From contig NZ_KB904233.1 of assembly GCF_000379925.1 (NCBI RefSeq), forward strand, positions 1 to 45,247: a DNA stretch of 45,247 nucleotides, written 5' to 3'. This document shows, one piece after another, positions 33,557 to 42,087 of the stretch. Under the pieces are notes generated by a model. That model was not told the origin of the DNA. It ran no database searches and saw nothing but the letters and a program-made list of their open reading frames with translations. A program made the position numbers and the translations under genes. This stretch comes from Porphyromonas levii DSM 23370 (GTDB lineage: Bacteria; Bacteroidota; Bacteroidia; Bacteroidales; Porphyromonadaceae). Numbering within the stretch: the stretch's first letter is position 1; every line of letters starts with the position of its first letter.

Positions 33557-33745
33557 TTGAAAATACTTATTATTGACTTATTGGTAGCTATAAAGGAACT
33601 TTGTGTTAAGGGGAGGTATGGCATGGTGGTAGCGAAAGGGAGCTAGGTGGGTGTGTTTTCGTGTATTTTATCTGATGGTTTAGCGATATTTTGGTATCTT
33701 GTCGGGAGTGAATAGAAATTGATAACCAGAAAGAATAGTATTACT

Positions 33746-35203
33746 ATGTCGAATGAGATTTTGAAACTGAAGCCAGAGACAGTCTGGGCTTATTTTTATG
33801 AGCTTACACAGATTCCTCGCCCTACTGGGCAGATGAAGGAGGTGGTAGAGTATGTCTCCTCGGTAGGAAAAAAACTGGGATTAGAGACGCATGTAGATAA
33901 GGTAGGTAATATCTTGATACGCAAGCCTGCCACAAAGGGGTATGAGAATCGTCCTGTGGTAGCATTGCAGGGGCACTTGGATATGGTGCCTCAGAAAAAC
34001 AACCATGTGCAGCACGACTTTGCCAAGGATCCTATCCAGCCACGTGTTGATGGCGAATGGGTGAAGGCCAATGAGACTACACTGGGTGCCGATAATGGTA
34101 TCGGTGTATCGATGGCGCTTGCTGTGCTATCCGATGACACACTAGAGCATGGTCCTCTTGAGGCGCTCTTTACGATAGACGAAGAGGTAGGTATGGTGGG
34201 TGCTTTCGCTCTGGAAGCTGGCTTCTCAAAGGCTGATATCATGCTTAACCTCGATTCTGAGCTTGTGGACGAACTCTATGTGGGCTGTGCTGGTGGTGTA
34301 GATATCAATGTGCGCCTAGAGTATAAGGATGATAAGCCTGTACCAGCTAATGATGTTGCGGTGAAGGTGACGCTAAATGGTCTGAAGGGTGGTCACTCGG
34401 GCGTGGATATCCACCTCGGTAGGGGCAATGCCAATAAGATGATGGTACGCTTCCTGAAGAAGGCTACCGAGGAATTTAATATCTCTATAGCTGAACTACA
34501 GGGTGGTTCGCTCCGCAATGCTATACCACGCGAGGCTTGGGCTGTGGTTACGCTGCCCGAGGAGGAGGTGAAGGACTTCCAGGCTAGGGTTGCAGAGTTC
34601 GAGTCGCTCTACATCACCGAGTACCAGGGTATAGAGAGCGGTATCAAGATACATGTAGAGCGTCTTGCCGACCTACCTAAGACGGTTGTGCCTCAGGAGA
34701 TTGCCGATAGCGTTATCCAGGCTGTTGAGGCGGTGCAGAATGGTGTGATCACTTATCTATCAGAGTTCCCCGATACTGTGGAAGCGTCTAGCAACCTAGC
34801 TGCCATCAAGCTCGCTGAGGGAGAGCTTACGGTGACTTTCCTCACCCGTAGCTCTAGCGAGAGCCGCAAGGAGATGGTGGCATCGAGCATAGAGAGTGCT
34901 TTTGCCCTCATTGGTGCCGAAGTGGAGTTCGATGGGGACTACAACGGTTGGCAGCCCGATGCACATTCTCACGTACTTGAGGTGATGAAGCGAGTATTTA
35001 AGGAGGAGCATGGCGTGGAGCCACCAGTGAAGGTGATGCACGCTGGTCTAGAGTGCGGTATCTTACAGGGTGTGATGCCAAATACTCAGATGATTAGCTT
35101 TGGTCCTACCATCAAGTTTCCACACTCTCCCGATGAGAAGCTGGAGATTTCTACTGTAGCTAGGACTTACGACTACTTGCTCCGTACACTCAAGGCACTT
35201 TAA
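33746..35203 (+). CDS. pepD: Aminoacyl-histidine dipeptidase (M20C, PepD)
   Basis: The cytoplasmic di-zinc peptidase hydrolyses dipeptides and would complete the work of the exported dipeptidyl peptidases. Metal ligands lie in LQGHLDMVPQ, GADNGIGVS, DEEVGMVGAF and HAGLECGILQ. The tail FGPTIKFPHSPDE carries the last histidine. A lid domain occupies about 185-385. At 485 residues it is full length. The start is the tenth codon of the longest reading, which matches the usual N-terminus. Its stop overlaps the recO start by one base. Confidence 0.92.
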   Translation: MSNEILKLKPETVWAYFYELTQIPRPTGQMKEVVEYVSSVGKKLGLETHVDKVGNILIRKPATKGYENRPVVALQGHLDMVPQKNNHVQHDFAKDPIQPRVDGEWVKANETTLGADNGIGVSMALAVLSDDTLEHGPLEALFTIDEEVGMVGAFALEAGFSKADIMLNLDSELVDELYVGCAGGVDINVRLEYKDDKPVPANDVAVKVTLNGLKGGHSGVDIHLGRGNANKMMVRFLKKATEEFNISIAELQGGSLRNAIPREAWAVVTLPEEEVKDFQARVAEFESLYITEYQGIESGIKIHVERLADLPKTVVPQEIADSVIQAVEAVQNGVITYLSEFPDTVEASSNLAAIKLAEGELTVTFLTRSSSESRKEMVASSIESAFALIGAEVEFDGDYNGWQPDAHSHVLEVMKRVFKEEHGVEPPVKVMHAGLECGILQGVMPNTQMISFGPTIKFPHSPDEKLEISTVARTYDYLLRTLKAL

Positions 35204-35919
35204 TGCTCGTAGAGACCGAACTTATCGTGCTCAGTGCTGTGCGTTATTCTGATAGCGCCAGTATTGTGACTACATATAGTGAGCGTTTTGGGACGCTCGC
35301 ATTTAAGGTCGTTCGCTCTGCCTCTCGTAAGAGGGGAAGGGCGAACGCTCTTTTTATGCCCCTCTCTGTAGTGCGTATGACTATGGAGTATCATCCGACG
35401 AGGACTATCCAACTGCCTGGAGAGGCGGTCGTGCTACACGCGCCTATGCGTCCATCGGTCGATGCTGCTGCCAATGCTGTAGCCCTCTTTGTGGTGGAGC
35501 TACTTACCCGTATCGTGCGTTCGGGGAGTGCCGATGCCGAACTGTACCGTTACCTTAGGGATGAGATTATGGGGCTGGAGGCTCTGAGTGATCGGGGAGT
35601 GAGCTCTTTTCACCTCCGTTTGGTAGTAGGGATGCTGCACCACATGGGTATTCTGCCCGATCAGAGCCGGTATCGGGAGGGATACATATTGGATTTGCCC
35701 GAGGGGGCATTCCGTAGGGCTTGGACATTGGAAGAACAGGCACTGGGCAGGAGTTCTGAACTACTGGTGCAATTTATCACTACCGAATCTCCCGAGGAGC
35801 TTCCGATCTCTCGGCAAGAGCGCAATGCCCTCCTAGATATGCTGCTCGCCTATCTTGCGTATCACTTCCCCGATGTGGGCACACTGAGGTCGCCCGAAGT
35901 CCTTTGCCAGCTATTTTAG
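35203..35919 (+). CDS. recO: DNA repair protein RecO
   Basis: RecO helps load RecA on SSB-coated gaps and anneals strands. The N-terminal OB fold begins ETELIVLSAVRYSDSASIVTTYSERFGTLAF. The helical domain follows from about residue 85. The length (238) is typical. No zinc-finger cysteine set is present, as in several Bacteroidetes RecO proteins. It is coupled to pepD and its end overlaps the ABC ATPase end by 4 bases on the opposite strand. Confidence 0.9.
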   Translation: MLVETELIVLSAVRYSDSASIVTTYSERFGTLAFKVVRSASRKRGRANALFMPLSVVRMTMEYHPTRTIQLPGEAVVLHAPMRPSVDAAANAVALFVVELLTRIVRSGSADAELYRYLRDEIMGLEALSDRGVSSFHLRLVVGMLHHMGILPDQSRYREGYILDLPEGAFRRAWTLEEQALGRSSELLVQFITTESPEELPISRQERNALLDMLLAYLAYHFPDVGTLRSPEVLCQLF

Positions 35920-36569
35920 AGCTGGGTGAAGGTGTGGTCGATGTGGTAAATGCGAGTGGAGAGGTCTTTGAGATGCTCTATATTGTGCGATACCATTATC
36001 AGCGCAGTGTGCTGCTGTAGGGTAGGGAGCATCTGGTGGAGGGTCTCTTCGAAAGTGCGATCTACATAGGTGGTAGGCTCATCAAGAATCAGTAGGGTGG
36101 GTTCGCTCACGATAGCACGAGCTAGGAGTACGCGCTGGAGCTGTCCGCCCGATAGTGCTCCTATGGCGCGATGAGCGACTTCGAGCATGCCCACTTGCTG
36201 TAGTGCTTCATGTGCTTTTGCCCTTTGCTCCTTGGTGGAGTACAGACTATTATGAGTGAATAGCCCACTCAAGACCACCTCCTCTACCGATATGGGGAAA
36301 GCCTTATCCAGACGGTTCTGCTGCGGCATATATCCGATATTGAGTTGGTCTATCTGCTGCCCTTCGGGGGTATAGTAGGTGATACGCCCCTTACGGGGTA
36401 TGATGAGCCCTAGCAAAGCACGGACAAAAGTGGTCTTCCCCGCACCATTAGGACCGGAAAGACCGATGAAGTCGTGGGGATAGAGCTCGAAGTCAAGCCC
36501 CGTTAGGATACTCGGCTCATCATCGTAGCCGAGCTCCAGTTTCCTCGCTATCAATATAGGATGGCTCAT
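35916..36569 (-). CDS. Metal ABC transporter ATP-binding protein (ZnuC-like)
   Basis: The nucleotide-binding subunit has Walker A GPNGAGKTT (near 41), a Q-loop (GYMPQQNRLD), signature LSGGQLQRVLLARA, Walker B LLILDEPTT, and the switch histidine in VSHN. At 217 residues it is compact. Overlap by one base with the metal-binding lipoprotein gene marks them as one transporter. A permease gene is missing from the neighbourhood. Confidence 0.9.
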   Translation of the reverse strand: MSHPILIARKLELGYDDEPSILTGLDFELYPHDFIGLSGPNGAGKTTFVRALLGLIIPRKGRITYYTPEGQQIDQLNIGYMPQQNRLDKAFPISVEEVVLSGLFTHNSLYSTKEQRAKAHEALQQVGMLEVAHRAIGALSGGQLQRVLLARAIVSEPTLLILDEPTTYVDRTFEETLHQMLPTLQQHTALIMVSHNIEHLKDLSTRIYHIDHTFTQL

Positions 36570-37423
36570 TATCGCTTCCTAAATACCTCTATAAGGCGTT
36601 TCATCTCTGCTGTCCAGTCTTCCGCAAGCGGCTGGATGGTTAGAGGTGCTATCCCTAGTTGGCGAGCTATGTTTTCGGCATTCTTTGCGTCGAACTCCTC
36701 TTGTATCAATACAGCACGTGTGTCCATTGCCTTTGCGGTTTCTAGTAACTGTACTAAGTGACGGGGGGTAGGCTCTAGCCCATTCTCCTCTATCACCAAC
36801 TGGGTTAAGCCCCATTCACTAGCGAAGAGGGATAGGGAGGGGTGGTAGATGACGAAAGCGCACGAATCGCTCTCCCCGAATACCTCGTGGGCGAGGGCTT
36901 CGACCTCGCCAAACTTGGGGGTGAGATGGCTCTCGTAATTGGCGCGTAGCTCTGCTTCTTTTTCGGGGAATATCTCGATAGTAGCCGCTAGGATAGCTTC
37001 TGCCATAGCTTTGCCGCCCTGTAGCGAAGTCCAGTAGTGCGGGTCGCCATGGATATGTGTGTGTTCGTGACCTTCCTCATGCCCATGGATGAGGTCGTGA
37101 GGTAGCCTTTCCGCAAGGTTGATCACGGCAACACTATCGGGTAGTGCATTGATCCACTGTTGCTCAAAAGGCAGAGTGCCGATAGCAAAGTAGCCTCGTG
37201 AGTCTTGGAGCTTAGCGATGTTTCTTGGGGTAGGGTCGTAGTACTCAGGGTTATTACCGTAAGGTACGAGCACGTGAACCTCGGCGAGGTCGCCCACGAT
37301 ATGCTTCAAGAAGTACTTCTGGGGCAATAGGCTCACCGATAGGATGGGCTTGTGACTCTCCTTGGACGGGGTGCAGCCTGTGGCGAATAGGGCTACAAGG
37401 AGTAGTGTAAGTAACTTATTCAT
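36569..37423 (-). CDS. Zinc/manganese-type substrate-binding lipoprotein (ZnuA family)
   Basis: The lipobox FATGC (Cys17) follows a signal peptide. The cluster A-I fold is supported by SLLPQKYFLKHIVGD, NNPEYYDPTPRNIAKL and a His-rich loop (HGHEEGHEHTHIHGDPHYW, near 113-131) typical of zinc-binding members. The permissive ligand set and loop favour zinc over manganese. It binds metal on the cell surface or in the periplasm. Its start overlaps the cation-exchanger stop by 4 bases. Confidence 0.88.
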   Translation of the reverse strand: MNKLLTLLLVALFATGCTPSKESHKPILSVSLLPQKYFLKHIVGDLAEVHVLVPYGNNPEYYDPTPRNIAKLQDSRGYFAIGTLPFEQQWINALPDSVAVINLAERLPHDLIHGHEEGHEHTHIHGDPHYWTSLQGGKAMAEAILAATIEIFPEKEAELRANYESHLTPKFGEVEALAHEVFGESDSCAFVIYHPSLSLFASEWGLTQLVIEENGLEPTPRHLVQLLETAKAMDTRAVLIQEEFDAKNAENIARQLGIAPLTIQPLAEDWTAEMKRLIEVFRKR

Positions 37424-38382
37424 ATTGAGTTGGTGATAAGTACAGCGTTGTAAGCGATAAAGAGAAGTAGCATAATCAGCCCTTCGGGACGTTTGATCTC
37501 ACGTTTGCCCCAGAAGAGTGCCATAGCAAACGCCATGATTGTAGCAATCAACTGCATCCAGATATCGAGAGTAGTAAACTGGAGGTGCTGCAATGGGTGA
37601 ACGACGCCCGAGATACCGAGCACGAAGAAGATATTGAAGATATTGCTCCCAATTACGTTGCCCACAGCGATACCAGTATTCTTTTTGAGTGCTGCGACTA
37701 CCGAGGTGGCTAGCTCGGGTGCAGAGGTGCCCCAAGCCACTAGGGTGAGCCCAATCAGGGTGTCGCTTACTCCTAGTTTCTTGGCTATGAGCGAAGCATT
37801 GTCCACAAATAGACCGCCACCATAGATGAGCCCTGCTAGCCCTACGATGATGAGCAATACATTTAGCGCCCAGTGCTTCTCGCGCTCGGCGGGTGCCTCT
37901 GTCTCCTCTCTATTTTGCCGTCCCATATACATGGTGTAGCCGAGGAAGAGCAATCCAAATAGGATGAGTATCAAAGCCTCGGCACGTGAGATAGATGATG
38001 GTGCGCCATCGAGTGCGGGGTCGGAGACGAAGATCATCATCACCGTGGCGGCGAGGATAGATATGGGGATGTCGAACCGGATGGAGTTGCGCTGCACCGG
38101 GATGGGATACACCACGGCACATAGTCCGAGGGTGAGTAGGATATTGAAGATATTGCTTCCGATCACATTGCCTACCGCAATGCCTCCATTGCCACCGATA
38201 CTACTGAGTACGCTCACCGATAACTCGGGAGCGGAGGTGCCGAAAGCCACAATCGTAAGCCCTATGATGAGCTGAGGGATCTTGAACCTCCGAGCTATCG
38301 CTGCCGCACCATCGGTAAGGAAGTTGGCACCAGCCAAGATGAGTGCCAGCCCAACCACTACTAAAGCAATCTCTAACCACAT
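37420..38382 (-). CDS. Calcium/sodium antiporter (CaCA family, YrbG-like)
   Basis: The inner-membrane exchanger has ten or so hydrophobic helices with two inverted repeats. Each holds the alpha motif: GTSAPELSVSVLSS and GNVIGSNIFNI in the first half, GTSAPELATSVVAA and GNVIGSNIFNI in the second. These supply the ion-binding Glu and Asn residues. At 320 residues it is standard. The ion is not certain. It is translationally coupled to the downstream metal-binding lipoprotein. Confidence 0.92.
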   Translation of the reverse strand: MWLEIALVVVGLALILAGANFLTDGAAAIARRFKIPQLIIGLTIVAFGTSAPELSVSVLSSIGGNGGIAVGNVIGSNIFNILLTLGLCAVVYPIPVQRNSIRFDIPISILAATVMMIFVSDPALDGAPSSISRAEALILILFGLLFLGYTMYMGRQNREETEAPAEREKHWALNVLLIIVGLAGLIYGGGLFVDNASLIAKKLGVSDTLIGLTLVAWGTSAPELATSVVAALKKNTGIAVGNVIGSNIFNIFFVLGISGVVHPLQHLQFTTLDIWMQLIATIMAFAMALFWGKREIKRPEGLIMLLLFIAYNAVLITNSI

Positions 38383-38389
38383 AATCCTA

Positions 38390-38944
38390 TTAGTCCAAAT
38401 ATGCGTACTCGAGGGTGGTCACCGAACCATACTCAGGTACCCCTACAAAGAGCTCTTCTAGCCCTATCAAACCCTGACAAAGGCGAGCACTATTGATGAC
38501 CCCTCCGTGGCAAAAGACCGCCACCCTGCGGTAGCGCTCTCTCCTCACTTCTTGTACAAATGCCCGCACTCTTTCGATTAGTTGGTCCACCGTCTCGCCA
38601 CTAGGCGGAATTGCCTCACCCTTAGCATCTGCATACTTTTCGGGTTGCTCCTTCATAAGTGCGAATACCTCCGTCCACGGTTTTAGTTCCCATTCGCCAA
38701 AGTTGCGCTCCATGAGGCGTGGGTCTCGTGTGGCTATATCGTCGTAGCCACAGAAGATACAGAGATCCTGTGCCCTCGAGAGGGGGCTCGTGAATACTGC
38801 ATCATACTTTCGCCCTTCCAGCCTATGGTGTACCACCGCTGCCTCGTCGGCAAACGTATCAGCTACCTTGAGGTCGGTCTGCCCATAGCAAGTCGCCCCT
38901 GTGATGTTTAGTGAAGTGTGTCTAATCCAGTCTATTCTCAACAT
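38390..38944 (-). CDS. Histidine phosphatase family protein (CobC-like)
   Basis: The phosphohistidine motif reads WIRHTSL near residue 8, in the RHT form of alpha-ribazole phosphatases. The second catalytic histidine is in VFCHGGVI near residue 149, and TSPLSRA and ERNFGEWE also fit. At 184 residues it matches CobC. Without other cobalamin genes nearby the substrate is uncertain. The start overlaps the S4 gene stop by one base. Confidence 0.82.
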   Translation of the reverse strand: MLRIDWIRHTSLNITGATCYGQTDLKVADTFADEAAVVHHRLEGRKYDAVFTSPLSRAQDLCIFCGYDDIATRDPRLMERNFGEWELKPWTEVFALMKEQPEKYADAKGEAIPPSGETVDQLIERVRAFVQEVRRERYRRVAVFCHGGVINSARLCQGLIGLEELFVGVPEYGSVTTLEYAYLD

Positions 38945-39294
38945 TAATATTCTTCTTCGTAATTCTTGCCGTGGCGCTTCTTGCGGTTGTCCTTCCTTCC
39001 CTTGCGTAGCTCCTTGCTCTTAGGGTTGTCGGAGAAGTTCTCTTCCGCTTTCTTGTGGCTTCCATACTTCTCATCGGTCTGGCGCTCAGCTGCCTCACGG
39101 GCAAACTTCCTAAATAGTCCCTTCAGAGGGATCGACACATCATCGAGGGTTACCCTGTCCTCTACCGAGGCTTTGTCGCCAATGCCAGCGGTCTGGTCGT
39201 TTACCTTGATACGTCCTTGACGAAGTAGCTCCTCTGCATCCTTTCGTGTGTACTCGTAGTACTCACTCACAATACGACTAATGCGTACCTCCAT
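38944..39294 (-). CDS. S4-domain RNA-binding protein
   Basis: The first 60 residues (RISRIVSEYYEYTRKDAEELLRQ, then GRIKVNDQTAGIGDK) form an S4 fold. The last 45 residues are strongly basic and Lys-rich (KELRKGRKDNRKKRHGK), likely RNA-binding and disordered. No catalytic domain follows, so it is not a pseudouridine synthase. A role in ribosome assembly or heat-shock response, as for Hsp15-type proteins, is a family inference. Confidence 0.8.
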   Translation of the reverse strand: MEVRISRIVSEYYEYTRKDAEELLRQGRIKVNDQTAGIGDKASVEDRVTLDDVSIPLKGLFRKFAREAAERQTDEKYGSHKKAEENFSDNPKSKELRKGRKDNRKKRHGKNYEEEY

Positions 39295-39311
39295 ACTATT
39301 GGATTAAATAG

Positions 39312-40235
39312 TTACTGATATTTATTGAAAATTGATTCCTTCATCGCCTCTGCTGTCTCCCTAGGAGTGGCAAGAGGACTAATATATTCTATCTCAAATC
39401 CATTGCGCTCCATCCCTCTCGCCCACGTCATCTGTCGTTTGGCAAACTGGTGTATCGCTGTCTCTAGCCCTCGGTGCATCTCCTCGTAGCTGAGTTTATC
39501 CAGTAGGTAGAGCGTTACGAACTTATACTCTAGTCCGTAGCGAATGAGTGCATCGGGCTCCACTTGCTCCAAGAGCCCCCGCACCTCATCTATCATCCCC
39601 TTTTCTAGTCTTGCCAAGAGTCTTCTCGAGATTCGCTCTCGGCGTACCTCACGGCTTACATCCACACAGAAGATAGGGCCTCTCAGGGGCGCCCGCTCTT
39701 CTACCTCCACTTCGCCCGCAAGTGCCAATTCTATGGCACGCACTAAGCGCCTGCTATTGTGGCAGTCTATTCCCTCCAAACTGCCACCTGCTGCCAATAG
39801 CCTAGCTTGGAGTCCCTCTACTGAGAGGGCATCCAGCTCGGCACGTAGCTTGTGGTCTATAGGCGCTTTGGGCATCTTATACCCTCCGAGGACGGCTGTT
39901 ATGTAAAGTCCGGTACCACCACAGAGTATCTTAGGGGTCTCTTGGGGAAGGGCATCGAAAGCCATGTAGAAGTCCCTCATGTATCGGTGTAGGTTGTACT
40001 GCTCGCCAGCCTCCGCTACATCAATCATGCGGTAGGGGACAGAGTAGCCGCCCACCTGATACTCCGAGAGATCCTTGCCTGTGCCGATATCCATGCCACG
40101 GTACACTTGGCGCGAGTCTCCACTAAAGAGTACCGCACCAAGCATCTCTGCCAACTGCACAGCGATAGAAGTTTTACCGCTGGCGGTTGGTCCATAGATG
40201 GTAATGATATCGATGCCGAGCGGCAGAGGTTGCAT
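39312..40235 (-). CDS. miaA: tRNA dimethylallyltransferase
   Basis: It adds an isopentenyl group to A37 of tRNAs that read UNN codons. The P-loop is GPTASGKTS (near 15). The catalytic aspartate follows in FSGDSRQVYRGMDIGTGK, then CGGTGLYITAV. QFAKRQMTWARG near the C-terminus is the usual RQxTW anchor. At 307 residues it is normal. Its start abuts the preceding gene without a gap. Confidence 0.93.
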   Translation of the reverse strand: MQPLPLGIDIITIYGPTASGKTSIAVQLAEMLGAVLFSGDSRQVYRGMDIGTGKDLSEYQVGGYSVPYRMIDVAEAGEQYNLHRYMRDFYMAFDALPQETPKILCGGTGLYITAVLGGYKMPKAPIDHKLRAELDALSVEGLQARLLAAGGSLEGIDCHNSRRLVRAIELALAGEVEVEERAPLRGPIFCVDVSREVRRERISRRLLARLEKGMIDEVRGLLEQVEPDALIRYGLEYKFVTLYLLDKLSYEEMHRGLETAIHQFAKRQMTWARGMERNGFEIEYISPLATPRETAEAMKESIFNKYQ

Positions 40236-41144
40236 TTACTTCCCGAGTAAATTCTGTGGATAGGTACCCTCGTCGGCGAGCTTCTGTAGCTTAGCTACAA
40301 CATCGGGACGGTCATTGGCATAGGTGACACCAAACCACTTGGCAGGGGTGTCGAGTACCTTGCAAGTAGATGTACCATTATTAATAAGTTGGTTGACCAC
40401 GAAGGGGATGTAAAACTCACCCTTCTCGCTATTGATATTTTGCTCTAGGAAAGAGACAAAAGCCGCTTCGGAGTGCTGGAAGTAGTCGGGCGTAAAGCCC
40501 CACATATTCATTGATACAGGGGTATGATCGTCTATGGCCACTTTCTTGCCGTGCTCATCGGTGAAGACAATCTCGCCATCTACCCTCTGCACATCGGTAC
40601 GCTCTACTACGCCAGTGAGGAAGCCCTCCTCATTGGTCTCGCATACACCACGGGCTACAGTGCCGCTCTCGCTGAGCGTATTGCCTACACGATAGCCTAC
40701 CATGCAATACTGGTTGGTAGTGCCCTCCATACGGCGTAGTTCTTCGGCAAGAACCTCGAAACTCTCACGTCCGTAGAAGTCGTCGGCATTGATGACCGCA
40801 AATGGCTCCTTAATCACATCACGCCCCATGAGTACAGCGTGATTGGTACCCCAAGGCTTGGTACGACCCTCAGGGCAAGTGAAGCCCTTGGGTAGGTCGT
40901 TTACAGCTTGGAATACTATCTCTACTGGTAGAAGATGCTCGTACTTGCTGGCTACCTTGGTACGGAAATCCTCCTCAAAGTCTTTGCGAATCACAAATAC
41001 CACCTTGCCAAACCCAGCCTTCACTGCGTCATAAATTGAGTAGTCCATAATGGTTTCTCCACTAGGTCCTACGCCATCTAGCTGCTTCAGACCGCCATAA
41101 CGGCTGCCCATTCCTGCTGCCAGTACAAATAATGTTGGTTTCAT
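40236..41144 (-). CDS. Sugar-1-phosphate nucleotidyltransferase
   Basis: The N-terminus LFVLAAGMGSRYGGLKQLDG is the nucleotide-binding signature of NDP-sugar pyrophosphorylases. AVINADDFYGRESF carries the metal-binding aspartate and VSMNMWGF is the sugar-binding strand. At 302 residues, it makes an NDP-sugar for glycan synthesis. The exact sugar cannot be read. It is first in the eight-gene minus-strand run toward the ABC ATPase. No clear promoter box precedes it. Confidence 0.85.
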   Translation of the reverse strand: MKPTLFVLAAGMGSRYGGLKQLDGVGPSGETIMDYSIYDAVKAGFGKVVFVIRKDFEEDFRTKVASKYEHLLPVEIVFQAVNDLPKGFTCPEGRTKPWGTNHAVLMGRDVIKEPFAVINADDFYGRESFEVLAEELRRMEGTTNQYCMVGYRVGNTLSESGTVARGVCETNEEGFLTGVVERTDVQRVDGEIVFTDEHGKKVAIDDHTPVSMNMWGFTPDYFQHSEAAFVSFLEQNINSEKGEFYIPFVVNQLINNGTSTCKVLDTPAKWFGVTYANDRPDVVAKLQKLADEGTYPQNLLGK

Positions 41145-41240
41145 CTTTTACTTTGCTTATAACTCTTTCTAAACAGTGCGTAAAGCTACACAAAAAAAGT
41201 GATAATGGAATGATTATTAGTAGGCTCTCCACTCTTTTAA

Positions 41241-41567
41241 GGAGTGTTAGAGCAATATGAATGCCCCGAGATCATCAACTCAGACTAAGGCGTACAGTAT
41301 ACGAGCAAGAAGTGGGTAGAGCTACTAGAGGAGAAAGGAATGAGGATATGTATGGATGGAAAAGGACGTTGTAAGGATAATATTTGGATAGAACGCTTCT
41401 GGAGAAGCATCAAACAGGAACATATCTATCTTAATCCAGCCCATACAGTCTCAGAACTAAGGCAGGGGATAGGGAAGTGGATAAAGTTCTATAACTATGA
41501 GCGCCCCCACTAGAGTATCACCAAGCTACTCCCTGCCATGGAATATGGAATAGTAGTAGCTGCATAA
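41241..41567 (+). pseudogene. IS3-family transposase (OrfB) remnant
   Basis: One frame gives the C-terminal integrase core: EIINSD-stop-GVQYTSKKW, MDGKGRCKDNIWIERFW, HTVSELRQG, FYNYERPH-stop-SITKLLPAM. It includes the second Asp and the final Glu of the DDE triad. Two stops interrupt it, TAA at 41286 where families have CAA (SDQG) and TAG at 41511 where they have CAG (RPHQS). The first Asp and N-terminal part are absent. It is inactive. Remnant IS sequence probably continues to about 41667, where the SPASM fragment begins. Confidence 0.85.
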
Positions 41568-41667
41568 CAATAACTAATAACTATGTAAAGAGAAAGAAAA
41601 TGTGTACTTTTGTTACGGTGAAAGAAAAAAACACTAGCCCGTTGTCTAAAAATGGGGAGTACTATAC

Positions 41668-42087
41668 ACAGTAATACAAAACTTTAAGGATGAGAAACTA
41701 AATATTGTACAACTACTATTTAGTAATGTTTATTCTTCTTGTTATGCAGATAGGCGTCATAGTGCTGTTATTAACTATAATGGGGATGTTTACAAATGTA
41801 CAGCAATTGACTTCCTCAATACTACAAGAGATGGTTATTTAAGTGAGGATGGGAATATAATTTGGGAAAATGATAGCCTAGAGAAACGAATGGATAGTAA
41901 GTTCAAAAATGCTCCATGTCACAAATGTCGTATTCAGCCAATATGCAATGGAGGCTGCAGTCAAAAAGCACTTCATTATGCCCATAAGGACTATTGTATA
42001 CATGATTATAATGAAAGCAAGAAAGATAAAGTTATACTTGATAAGTTCTACTCATTACTTCAAAAGAAAGTGAAATCATTTATATGA
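41668..42087 (+). pseudogene. C-terminal SPASM fragment of a radical SAM peptide maturase
   Basis: The frame is open from a stop at 41647 to the TGA, giving about 140 residues. The SPASM cysteines are seen in INYNGDVYKCTAI and in CHKCRIQPICNGGC (C-x2-C-x5-C-x3-C), with a last Cys in KDYC. The N-terminal radical SAM barrel with its CxxxCxxC cluster is missing; IS3 debris lies where it should be. Such proteins modify ribosomal peptides in Bacteroidales. The first in-frame ATG is at 41890, inside the SPASM domain, so any product would be inactive as a maturase. The end overlaps the next start by 4 bases, which indicates an original operon. Confidence 0.8.

Noticed and set aside
41890-42087. A complete small gene starting at the internal ATG in the SPASM fragment
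   Set aside because: The frame is open well upstream and the SPASM motif extends before the ATG, so it is a truncated gene rather than a native short one.
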